Shown here piece after piece: positions 7,253-14,343 of a DNA stretch of 19,694 bases. The translations under genes were made by a program, and so were the position numbers. Positions within the stretch are counted from its first letter, which is position 1. Each line of letters opens with the position of its first letter. The notes under the pieces were generated by a model. It had not been told where the DNA came from. It made no database searches and saw only the letters and a list, made by a program, of their open reading frames with translations. Origin of the DNA: JACCQS01 sp050999295 (GTDB lineage Bacteria > Actinomycetota > Actinomycetes > Mycobacteriales > Geodermatophilaceae); assembly GCA_050999295.1 (NCBI GenBank), contig JBPCPI010000258.1:1-19694 (forward strand). Direction: 5' to 3'.

Positions 7253-7821
7253 GCAAGGCGCCGCAGACCCCCGGCCGCCTGACCGTGCTGTCCGGCCCAT
7301 CGGGGGTCGGCAAGGGAACGGTCATCGAGGCAGTGCGCCGCAAGCATCCCGACATCTGGGTCTCGGTGTCGGTGACGACGAGATCGGCTCGTCGAGGTGA
7401 GATCCCCGGACGGACCTACCACTTCATCGACGGCCTTGATTTCGACGACCTGATCGCGCGTGGCGAGCTGCTGGAATGGGCGGACTACACCGGCCGCCGG
7501 TACGGGACGCCGCGCGTGCCGGTGGAGGAGATGCTGGCCTCCGGGAGGCCAGCGCTGTTGGAGATCGACCTCGACGGGGCCCGGCAAATCCGGCGCGAGC
7601 TACGCGATTCCCAATTGGTCTTCCTCGCACCGCCCAGCTGGGAGGAGTTGGTCCGCAGGCTGCGGGGACGGGGGTCGGAATCTGACGAGCAGGTGTCTAA
7701 ACGACTGGCCAAGGCACGCGAGGAAATGGAGGCCGCGAAGGAGTTCGACGTGGTCCTGGTCAATGACGACGTGGATCGGGTGGCAGACGAACTCGCCGAC
7801 CTGGTCACCACACCTACGTAG
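7249..7821 (+). CDS. gmk: Guanylate kinase
   Basis: Gmk phosphorylates GMP to GDP with ATP, in the cytoplasm. The 190-aa product has the P-loop GPSGVGKG near 16-23, the GMP-binding signature VSVTTRSARRGEIPGRTYHF near 39-58, and ELLEWADYTGRRYGTPR near 73-89. LLEIDLDGARQIR in the middle and the lid-type segment RLRGRGSESDEQVSKRL complete the fold. Length is normal for the family (about 185-210). The GTG start overlaps the mihF stop, so translation is probably coupled to mihF. The C-terminus is followed after 110 bp by rpoZ. Confidence 0.97.
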   Translation: MSKAPQTPGRLTVLSGPSGVGKGTVIEAVRRKHPDIWVSVSVTTRSARRGEIPGRTYHFIDGLDFDDLIARGELLEWADYTGRRYGTPRVPVEEMLASGRPALLEIDLDGARQIRRELRDSQLVFLAPPSWEELVRRLRGRGSESDEQVSKRLAKAREEMEAAKEFDVVLVNDDVDRVADELADLVTTPT

Positions 7822-7847
7822 CCCGACGGTTCCCAACGCCAACTTGG

Positions 7848-7853
7848 TAGTCT
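7848..7853 (+). promoter_or_regulatory. Possible -10 box upstream of rpoZ
   Basis: TAGTCT matches TAnnnT and lies in the 110-bp gap between gmk and rpoZ. It would give a leader of about 70 nt before the GTG at 7932. No convincing -35 is visible (CCGACG at 7823-7828 is 19 bp away). It is inferred partly because three other genes here have similar boxes. Confidence 0.3.
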
Positions 7854-7931
7854 GGGAGCATCCCGCGCGTCGGCGCCTGCTGCCGACAGCTCACAGGAGT
7901 ACTTCGTTGTGGGCATCCCGGGAGTGCCACT

Positions 7932-8240
7932 GTGTTTACTCCTGAGGCAACCTGCCCCCGAAAAGATTGGTCGACAGTGTCCGGTGTCGCCGCCGCTCCC
8001 GAAGGCATCACGAACCCCCCGATCGATGAACTGCTGGAGAAGACCAGCTCGAAGTACGGGCTGGTGATCTTCGCGGCCAAGCGCGCCCGGCAGATCAACG
8101 CCTACTACAGCCAGCTCGGTGAGGGTCTGCTCGAGTACGTCGGCCCGCTCGTCGACACTGCTCCGCAGGAGAAGCCCCTGTCGATCGCGCTGCGTGAGAT
8201 CAACGAGGACCTGCTCGTCCACGAGCAGGGCGAAGCCTAA
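7932..8240 (+). CDS. rpoZ: DNA-directed RNA polymerase omega subunit
   Basis: Omega binds the beta' subunit and helps assemble RNA polymerase. The conserved body is clear: PEGITNPPIDELLE, SSKYGLVIFAAKRARQINAY, then LGEGLLEYVGPLV and EKPLSIALREINEDLL. The start is uncertain. GTG at 7932 has a good ribosome-binding site (GGGAG at 7920-7924, 7 nt away) and gives 102 aa with 15 extra N-terminal residues. GTG at 7977 gives 87 aa, closer to the usual actinobacterial N-terminus, but lacks a clear site. The stop is 17 bp before coaBC, so they are probably co-transcribed. Confidence 0.93.
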   Translation: MFTPEATCPRKDWSTVSGVAAAPEGITNPPIDELLEKTSSKYGLVIFAAKRARQINAYYSQLGEGLLEYVGPLVDTAPQEKPLSIALREINEDLLVHEQGEA

Positions 8241-8257
8241 GTCGCGCAGCACGTTCG

Positions 8258-9487
8258 ATGGCGCGCGTCGTCCTGGGAGTCGCCGGCGGCATCGCCGCGT
8301 ACAAGTCCGCGTTTCTGCTGCGCCTGCTGACCGAGGCCGGCCACGACGTCCGGGTCGTCCCGACGGCCAGTGCGCTGCGCTTCGTGGGTGCCGCCACCTT
8401 CGAGGCGCTGTCGCACCATCCGGTGACCGCCGAGGTCTTCGACGATGTCGACCAAGTGGCGCACGTGCGGATCGGTCAGGAAGCTGACCTGATCGTGGTC
8501 GCCCCGGCAACGGCCGACCTGCTCGCCAGAACCGTCCACGGCCGAGCCGATGACCTGCTCGCCGCCACCTTGCTGATGGCGCGATGCCCGATCCTGCTGG
8601 CCCCGGCGATGCATACCGAAATGTGGCAGCATCCGGCGACGGTGGCCAATGTCGGCACTCTTCGGGAACGTGGTGTCCTGGTCATCCCCCCGGCGCAGGG
8701 GCGCCTCACCGGCACCGATAGCGGTCCTGGGCGACTCCCCGAACCCGCCGAGATCGCCGAGCTGGCGGAGTTGGTCCTGCGCGCCGGACCGGAAGCGCTG
8801 CGCCCCGATCTGGTCGGCCGCCGGGTGCTGATCAGCGCGGGCGGCACCCGCGAGCCCCTCGATCCGGTCCGGTTCCTGGGCAACCGCTCCAGCGGCAAGC
8901 AGGGTATCGCCCTCGCCAGCGTCGCCGCCGCGAGGGGGGCCGACGTCACGCTCGTGGTGGCGAACGTGGACGCGCCGGCGCCGGCGGGCGCGCGGATGAT
9001 CGAAGTGTCCACCACCGACCAGCTGCGGGTCGAGATCGCCCGGGAGGCCAAGCAGGCCGATGTGGTGGTCATGGCCGCCGCTGTTGCCGACTTCCGCCCG
9101 GCGATCGTCAGTGGCAGCAAGATCAAGAAGGCTTCCAGTGACCCGGAACCGATCGCCTTGACCCGTAATCCGGACATCCTGCGCGAACTGGTGACCAACC
9201 GACACCCGGGCCAGGTCCTTGTCGGCTTCGCTGCTGAGACCGGTGATGGCGAAGGGACCATCCTGGAGCACGGGGCGACCAAACTCGCTGCCAAAGGCGT
9301 CGACCTGCTCGTGGTGAACGAGGTGGGTGCGGAGCTTGCCTTCGACCGGCCGGACAACGAGGCGACGATCCTGTCCGCCAACGGTCAGCAGACCTCGGTA
9401 CCGCGCGGGCCCAAAGCGGTCCTGGCAGCCCGGGTCTGGGATCTGGTGAGTGCTCGGCTTTCCGATCCCGATCCTGGCCCCCGCTAG
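8258..9487 (+). CDS. coaBC: Bifunctional phosphopantothenoylcysteine decarboxylase / phosphopantothenate-cysteine ligase
   Basis: CoaBC carries out two consecutive steps of coenzyme A synthesis. The 409-aa product has an N-terminal flavoprotein CoaC half (LGVAGGIAAYKSAFLLRLL near 6-24; VAHVRIGQEADLIVVAPATA near 67-86 with the catalytic-type His69; APAMHTEMW near 115-123). The C-terminal CoaB half starts near 185 (RRVLISAGGTREPLDPVRF, then GNRSSGKQG at 208-216 and SGSKIKK). CoaC has PAMH where E. coli has PAMN, and GRLTGTDSGPGR near 148-159 replaces the segment holding E. coli's active-site Cys. I recall the same in other actinobacteria. ATG at 8258 has no obvious ribosome-binding site, which fits coupling to rpoZ 17 bp upstream. 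Confidence 0.95.
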   Translation: MARVVLGVAGGIAAYKSAFLLRLLTEAGHDVRVVPTASALRFVGAATFEALSHHPVTAEVFDDVDQVAHVRIGQEADLIVVAPATADLLARTVHGRADDLLAATLLMARCPILLAPAMHTEMWQHPATVANVGTLRERGVLVIPPAQGRLTGTDSGPGRLPEPAEIAELAELVLRAGPEALRPDLVGRRVLISAGGTREPLDPVRFLGNRSSGKQGIALASVAAARGADVTLVVANVDAPAPAGARMIEVSTTDQLRVEIAREAKQADVVVMAAAVADFRPAIVSGSKIKKASSDPEPIALTRNPDILRELVTNRHPGQVLVGFAAETGDGEGTILEHGATKLAAKGVDLLVVNEVGAELAFDRPDNEATILSANGQQTSVPRGPKAVLAARVWDLVSARLSDPDPGPR

Positions 9488-9490
9488 ACT
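9485..9490 (+). promoter_or_regulatory. Possible -10 box for metK overlapping the coaBC stop codon
   Basis: TAGACT fits TAnnnT and includes the coaBC TAG stop (9485-9487). Transcription from it would start near 9497 and give a leader of about 67 nt containing the strong metK ribosome-binding site AGGAG (9551-9555). No clear -35 is seen. The 76-bp gap is too short and lacks the conserved elements of a SAM riboswitch. Confidence 0.3.
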
Positions 9491-9563
9491 GCACCGACCT
9501 CTGGCACGACCGGTCCATCCCCTCGTAGCCGCGTGCCCCTTCAAGCCGCTAGGAGAACTCCCC

Positions 9564-10808
9564 TTGTCACGCCGCCTGTTCACCTCCGAGTCCGTCACCG
9601 AGGGACATCCGGACAAGATCGCCGATCAGATCTCCGACACCATCCTCGACGCGCTCCTGGCTCAGGACTCTGCCAGCCGGGTTGCTGTGGAGACCATGGT
9701 CACCACCGGACTCGTCCACATCGCCGGTGAGGTGACCACCTCCGCCTACGTCGAGATCCCCAAACTGGTCCGGCAGACCATCCTCTATATCGGGTACGAC
9801 TCGTCGAAGAAGGGCTTCGACGGCGAGAGTTGCGGGGTCAGCGTCTCGATCGGCGCCCAGTCACCCGACATCGCCCAGGGTGTCGACCGTGCTTATGAAA
9901 CGCGGACCAACGAGTCGGTGGGCATCGCAGTGCCTGCCCAAGAACCGGATACTGGTGAAGCCGCCGAGGAGGACGCCATCGCCCGGCAGGGCGCCGGTGA
10001 TCAGGGCCTGATGTTCGGCTACGCCTGCGACGAGACCCCCGAGCTGATGCCGCTGCCGATCGCGCTGGCCCACCGGTTGGCCCGACGGCTGTCGGCTGTA
10101 CGCAAGGACGGCACCGTTCCCTACCTGCGTCCCGACGGAAAGACCCAGGTCACTGTTGAGTACGTCGACAACAAGCCGGTCCGCGTCGACACCGTCGTGG
10201 TCAGCTCGCAGCATGCCGAAGACATCTCGATCCCGGATCTGCTCACACCCGACGTCGCCGAGCACGTGGTCGAGCCCGAACTCGCCGCACTCGGGCTCCC
10301 GACCGATGGATACCGGCTGCTGGTCAACCCGACGGGCAAGTTCGTCATCGGTGGACCGATGGGCGATGCCGGGCTCACCGGACGGAAGATCATCGTCGAC
10401 ACCTACGGCGGGATGGCTCGGCACGGCGGAGGAGCTTTCTCCGTCAAGGACCCCTCCAAGGGCGACCGCTCGGGCGCGTACGCCATGCGCTGGGTGGCAA
10501 AGCACGTGGTGGCAGCCGGCCTGGCCCAGCGGTGCGAGGTCCAGGTGGCCTACGCGATCGGAACTGCCGCTCCCGTGGGACTGTTCGTCGAGACATTCGG
10601 CACCGGGAAGGTGGACGACGACACGCTGCAGGAAGCAATCACGTCGGTGTTCGACCTGCGTCCGGGCGCCATCATCCGCGATCTGGTCCTACTCCGCCCG
10701 ATCTACCGGCAGACGGCGGCCTATGGCCACTTCGGTCGCAAGGACGGCACCTCCACCTGGGAGCAGACGCCCCGGATCGACGAGCTTCGCGCCGCCGTCG
10801 GCGCGTAG
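9564..10808 (+). CDS. metK: S-adenosylmethionine synthetase (methionine adenosyltransferase)
   Basis: MetK makes S-adenosylmethionine from ATP and methionine. The 414-aa product has TSESVTEGHPDKIADQISD near 7-25, RQGAGDQGLMFGYA near 141-154, and the C-terminal GGGAFSVKDPSKGDRSGAY. The TTG at 9564 is chosen as start because the protein family begins MSRRLFTSESVTEGHPDK and AGGAG (9551-9555) sits 8 nt upstream; the in-frame GTG at 9450 lies inside coaBC. Two oddities stand out. The loop before GAGDQG (about 113-140, acidic, containing VPAQEPDTGEAAEED) is roughly 14-20 residues longer than in Streptomyces or mycobacteria. The usually near-invariant KDPSKVDRSAAY stretch reads KDPSKGDRSGAY here. 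Confidence 0.96.
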   Translation: MSRRLFTSESVTEGHPDKIADQISDTILDALLAQDSASRVAVETMVTTGLVHIAGEVTTSAYVEIPKLVRQTILYIGYDSSKKGFDGESCGVSVSIGAQSPDIAQGVDRAYETRTNESVGIAVPAQEPDTGEAAEEDAIARQGAGDQGLMFGYACDETPELMPLPIALAHRLARRLSAVRKDGTVPYLRPDGKTQVTVEYVDNKPVRVDTVVVSSQHAEDISIPDLLTPDVAEHVVEPELAALGLPTDGYRLLVNPTGKFVIGGPMGDAGLTGRKIIVDTYGGMARHGGGAFSVKDPSKGDRSGAYAMRWVAKHVVAAGLAQRCEVQVAYAIGTAAPVGLFVETFGTGKVDDDTLQEAITSVFDLRPGAIIRDLVLLRPIYRQTAAYGHFGRKDGTSTWEQTPRIDELRAAVGA

Positions 10809-10846
10809 CCCGGCCGCTGTCCGACCTGGCCGGTGTACTCACTCCT

Positions 10847-12868
10847 GTGAGCAGCGGCCGCGACAATGCCGTCGCGCTGAGCATCGCCCGCGTCTGCATC
10901 GACTCACCGCTGACCCATCTCGACCGGCTCTTCGACTACCAAATCCCGGAGGAATTCGGCGAACAGGTCACTCTCGGATGTCGAGTGCGGGTGCGGTTCT
11001 CCGGACGGCTGCTAGACGGCTATGTGCTGGACCGGACCTCGACCTCCGACCACGTCGGACGCCTGGCACCACTGATCAAGGTCACGTCGCCGGAGTCGGT
11101 GCTCTCACCGGCAGTCGCGCGCCTCACCCGGGCGGTTGCCGATCGGTACGCCGGAACCCATTCCGACGTGCTGCGACTGGCCGTACCTCCGCGGCGTGCC
11201 AGGCCGGAGAGAGAGCCTCCTGCTGAGCCAGTTCAGCCACCCGTCCGACCGCCCGTGCAGGGGTGGGGGCCCTACCCGCACGCCGTCGCCTACCTCGACG
11301 CGGTCGCTGCGGGCCGTCCGGTGCGGGCGGTCTGGACGCTGCGCCCTGGCGAGGACTGGCCCAGGCGCCTGGCTGAGGGCGCCGCAACCGCGGCAGCCGG
11401 CGGGCGCGGTGCTCTGGTCGTGCTGCCCGACGCACGCGACGTCGAACGGCTGGCTGTCGCGCTCCGCACATTGCTCGGCACGGGCGCCGCGTTCGTGGTC
11501 CTCAGTGCAGATCTCACCCCCGACGAGCGTTACCGCCGCTTCCTGGCCGTGCGGCGCGGCGTAGTCCGCATTGTGATCGGGACCCGAGCCGCCGCGTTCG
11601 CCCCGGTCGTAGACCTGGGTCTGGTGGCAATCTGGGACGACGGCGACGACCTGCACTCCGAGCCGCGCGCCCCCTACCCGCATACCCGCGAAGTCCTGCT
11701 GTTGCGGGCCCACTCGGACAACTGTGCGGCACTGATCGCCGGGTGGTCGCGCAGCACCGAGGCTGCCGTCCTGGTCGAATCGGGATGGGCACATGAGATC
11801 GCCGCGGAGCGCGACGAAGTACGCCGCACCGTCCCACGGATCCAGGCATCCGGCGATGACGTCGAGCAGTCCCGGGATCCGGCTGCGCGCTCGGCGAGGC
11901 TGCCGAGCCTGGCTATGCGCGTTGCGCGTGAGGCCTTGGCCGCCGGGGCGCCGGTGTTGGTGCAGGTGCCTCGCCGGGGGTACGTACCGGGCCTCGCGTG
12001 TGAGCGGTGCCGTCATCCCGCCCGCTGCCGGCACTGCTCGGGTCCGCTGGGACAGTCGGCGGCCGGTTCTACCACCCCGTCCTGTGGCTGGTGCGCACGC
12101 CCCGCGACGGCCTGGGAGTGTCCGTCGTGTGGAACCCGGCGGCTGCGGGTGACCGTCTCCGGAGCCGGGCGAACGTCGGAAGAACTGGGCCGCGCCTTTC
12201 CCGGTATACCGATCCGCAATTCAGGGCGCTCGACCGCTGCGGGCGTCCTTTCCGCCGTGGACCAAGGCCCGGCGCTGGTCGTCGCCACGCCAGGCGCTGA
12301 GCCCGTCGCCGACGGCGGATACGGCGCCGCGCTGCTGCTGGACAGTTGGGCACTGCTCGGGCGAGCAGATCTGCGGGCAGGTGAGGAGACGCTGCGCCGA
12401 TGGCTGGGCGCGGCGAGCCTGGTCCGATCTGCTGGACGGGGTGGCCACGTCATCGTGATGGCTGACGGTGGTCACCCTGTCGTTCAGGCGCTGATCCGCT
12501 GGGATCCGGCCGGTCTCGCCGAGCGTGAGCTCGCCGAGCGCCGCGAACTCGGGTTTCCTCCTGCCGTCCGCATGGCCGTCCTCACGGCGACAGCGACGGC
12601 CTGCGAGGAGTTGCTCGCCCTGCTCGCTCTGCCATCCTCGGCCGAAGTACTGGGCCCCGTTCCGCTGCCCGAGCAGCAGCGAACCGGTCCTGGCGGCGCG
12701 GCCGAAGACGCGCATCCGGTCCAGCCGTCGGTGCGCTATCTGGTGCGCGCCGCGCGTGCCGACGGGGCTGCGCTGGCCATGGCGCTGCATGCCGGACAGG
12801 CGGTGCGCTCGGCCGCAAAGGCCAGCGAGCACGTCCGGGTTCAGCTCGACCCCGTCGACATCGGCTGA
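10847..12868 (+). CDS. priA: Primosomal protein N' (PriA), actinobacterial form lacking helicase motifs
   Basis: PriA recognises stalled forks and restarts replication. The 673-aa product has the N-terminal DNA-binding domain (ALSIARVCIDSPLTHLDRLF near 10-29) and a helicase-like core. Four Cys pairs (385/388, 394/397, 413/416, 425/428) bind the two structural zincs. The ATPase motifs are degenerate. Where E. coli has GVTGSGKTEVY, this protein has WTLRPGEDWPRRL near 163-175, and the DEEH box is replaced by IWDDGDDLH near 262-270. Loss of the Walker motifs is known in actinobacterial PriA, which suggests a DNA-binding or scaffolding role without unwinding. The GTG at 10847 begins just before the conserved N-terminus, 38 bp after metK; its ribosome-binding site is weak. 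A convergent gene follows. Confidence 0.93.
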   Translation: MSSGRDNAVALSIARVCIDSPLTHLDRLFDYQIPEEFGEQVTLGCRVRVRFSGRLLDGYVLDRTSTSDHVGRLAPLIKVTSPESVLSPAVARLTRAVADRYAGTHSDVLRLAVPPRRARPEREPPAEPVQPPVRPPVQGWGPYPHAVAYLDAVAAGRPVRAVWTLRPGEDWPRRLAEGAATAAAGGRGALVVLPDARDVERLAVALRTLLGTGAAFVVLSADLTPDERYRRFLAVRRGVVRIVIGTRAAAFAPVVDLGLVAIWDDGDDLHSEPRAPYPHTREVLLLRAHSDNCAALIAGWSRSTEAAVLVESGWAHEIAAERDEVRRTVPRIQASGDDVEQSRDPAARSARLPSLAMRVAREALAAGAPVLVQVPRRGYVPGLACERCRHPARCRHCSGPLGQSAAGSTTPSCGWCARPATAWECPSCGTRRLRVTVSGAGRTSEELGRAFPGIPIRNSGRSTAAGVLSAVDQGPALVVATPGAEPVADGGYGAALLLDSWALLGRADLRAGEETLRRWLGAASLVRSAGRGGHVIVMADGGHPVVQALIRWDPAGLAERELAERRELGFPPAVRMAVLTATATACEELLALLALPSSAEVLGPVPLPEQQRTGPGGAAEDAHPVQPSVRYLVRAARADGAALAMALHAGQAVRSAAKASEHVRVQLDPVDIG

Positions 12869-12918
12869 CCTGGCCGAGTTGAGGCCGTGACCCGACGCTT
12901 CGATCAGCGCCCACCGAC

Positions 12919-12951
12919 CCGACCGCCCACGATCTTCACCGGAGCGGTCGG
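12919..12951. terminator. Possible bidirectional terminator between priA and the convergent gene
   Basis: CCGACCGC (12919-12926) and GCGGTCGG (12944-12951) form a perfect 8-bp stem with a 17-nt loop in the 109-bp convergent gap. There is no U-run. The long loop makes it only suggestive. Confidence 0.3.
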
Positions 12952-12977
12952 ATCCGCAGGCATTCCCGCGGCGCCAG

Positions 12978-14276
12978 TCAGTCGAGCAGCGCCCAGTCAT
13001 AACTCAGCTCGTAGTGACTGGTGTCGAACTTCCACGACGCGACCCGGCGATCGGTGACTGGGGCGTTGCTCGACTCGAATGTGTGCAGTGGGCTCAACCG
13101 GCGGGTCGCGGCCGTGATCGGCGGAAATTCATCGTCTTCCCACCAACCGAGGAAGGTCGCCCACAGCTCACCCAGGATCCAGCCGACCAAGGCACCAATC
13201 AGTGCGCCCACGGCCTCGCCGATCCCTGGAATCACCGATCCCGCCGCAGCCCCGACAGCCGCGCCGAGCGCGGCCCCGACAGCGTCAGCGATTTCCCCCT
13301 TGACCTTGTCGAAGATCTTCTGCACGAACTCAGGGAACCCGCCGTTGTCCAGTTCAACCAGCAGCAGAGTCGCCGTGTAGGTGCGGGGCCAGCCCAGCTT
13401 GAGGTTCTTGGGGTTGGGCATGGTGATCGTGTCGTCGACGTCCCGGAAGACAACGAAGGTCCGCGGGTCGGGGGTGAAATCCCCCTTGATCCAGTTGGTG
13501 CCGAAGAAGCGCGTCTCGCCTGCGTCCATGTCGTTGCTGACGACGAAGGACGGGATTTTCACCGCCCTGCCGCCCCCATAGGTTCCGACGCCCGCGAGGC
13601 TGATTTCGTCGGAGCTGATTTCGTCGGTGTCGCTCTTGCAGTTGACCCAGTGCAGCCGCATCTCGACTCCGGTGAACGTGTCGATCTGCAGCTTTGGCTT
13701 TGGCTTGGGGAAGTGCAGCTTGGGCTTTGGCTTGGGCTTGACCGGAATCGTCGGCCTAGGGATGCCGACCGGGTGGGCAGTCGTGGGTCGGTTCGTCGCG
13801 CGGGTTAGCGTGGACGGAATGTCGCCCGGTCCGGCTGACCGGATCCCGATGTGCTCGTAGCTGACCGCCTCAAAATCGCCGGCCGCGGCCGCCTCGACCT
13901 GCGCGGGGGTGATCGAGAGCCTCCCGCGTCGGGACCGCATCTGTTCGGCGACCGGTTCGAGCAGGCGGAGGTCGGGGGCCTCCTGTGTGGCGCGAGCTCC
14001 TAGAGCGGCGTTCACTCCGCCATCGACCGCGCGCTGCGCCGCCGCGGCGCGAAACGCCGCCGGCTTGTCGAGGAACCGCCGGTGCATCAGTGCCTCGGTC
14101 GAGGATGCATCCGGCAAGCCGAACCGCTGTGGGTCGACGATGCTCGCCATAGCCTTTAACGCCGCAGCACGGTTCTGCGCCAGGACGCGCTCACCGATCT
14201 CGCGCAGGACGGGATCTCGAGGTGGCCCTACCAGTCCGGCGTCGAGTGTGGGCCGAAGTGTCGTGGGATTCGTCAT
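12978..14276 (-). CDS. Uncharacterised protein with Lys-Pro repeat linker and glycine-zipper hydrophobic region
   Basis: I do not recognise this 432-aa protein. In order, it has an Ala-rich, charged, probably helical N-terminal region (about 20-150); a Pro/Lys linker (about 164-198) with two near-identical blocks, PKPKPKLHF and PKPKPKLQI; and a predicted beta-rich domain (about 200-310) with the acidic pair DEISSDEIS near 218-226 and a single Cys213. A glycine-zipper stretch (about 328-370, with GAALGAAVGAAAG and GEAVGALIGALVGW) could insert into or cross a membrane. The tail is WWEDDEFPPIT and a Trp/Tyr-rich end. There is no signal peptide. ATG at 14276 is chosen for the purine-rich AGGAAGGA about 8 nt upstream; the longer frame to 14420 runs into the regulator gene. 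It lies 67 bp downstream of, and co-directional with, the broken regulator, which may control it. A membrane-active role is inference only. Confidence 0.8.
   Translation of the reverse strand: MTNPTTLRPTLDAGLVGPPRDPVLREIGERVLAQNRAAALKAMASIVDPQRFGLPDASSTEALMHRRFLDKPAAFRAAAAQRAVDGGVNAALGARATQEAPDLRLLEPVAEQMRSRRGRLSITPAQVEAAAAGDFEAVSYEHIGIRSAGPGDIPSTLTRATNRPTTAHPVGIPRPTIPVKPKPKPKLHFPKPKPKLQIDTFTGVEMRLHWVNCKSDTDEISSDEISLAGVGTYGGGRAVKIPSFVVSNDMDAGETRFFGTNWIKGDFTPDPRTFVVFRDVDDTITMPNPKNLKLGWPRTYTATLLLVELDNGGFPEFVQKIFDKVKGEIADAVGAALGAAVGAAAGSVIPGIGEAVGALIGALVGWILGELWATFLGWWEDDEFPPITAATRRLSPLHTFESSNAPVTDRRVASWKFDTSHYELSYDWALLD
13685..13740 (-). repeat. Lys-Pro codon repeat in the linker of the uncharacterised protein
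   Basis: Alternating AAG/AAA and CCC/CCA codons (read on the + strand as repeats of ggcttt and ggcttg) encode two PKPKPKL blocks separated by HF. The purine/pyrimidine-biased run differs from the flanking coding sequence. Such stiff Lys-Pro linkers usually separate domains. Confidence 0.7.
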
Positions 14277-14297
14277 GGTCGTTTTCCTTCCTAGCCG

Positions 14298-14317
14298 CCA
14301 TCCCGGTTGTCGGGTGG
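14298..14317 (-). terminator. Weak hairpin between the regulator and the uncharacterised gene
   Basis: CCA-CCCG pairs with CGGG-TGG around a 5-nt loop, with one bulged base. It lies in the 67-bp gap between the co-directional genes. It could attenuate read-through from the regulator, or be chance. Confidence 0.2.
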
Positions 14318-14343
14318 TCGCCAGGAACGGTCCGCGCAGGCAT

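Noticed and set aside
9488..9563. SAM riboswitch upstream of metK
   Set aside because: The gap is only 76 bp, with no SAM-aptamer helices or terminator, and the ribosome-binding site is already explained.
8237..9616. Long open frame (459 codons) on the - strand opposite coaBC
   Set aside because: It mirrors a well-supported gene, is rich in Arg/Gly/His/Gln with no domain pattern, and is explained by third-position GC bias.
13200..13300. Glycine-zipper region as evidence of a phage holin or tail tape-measure gene
   Set aside because: It is one segment of a larger multi-domain protein and there are no phage genes nearby.
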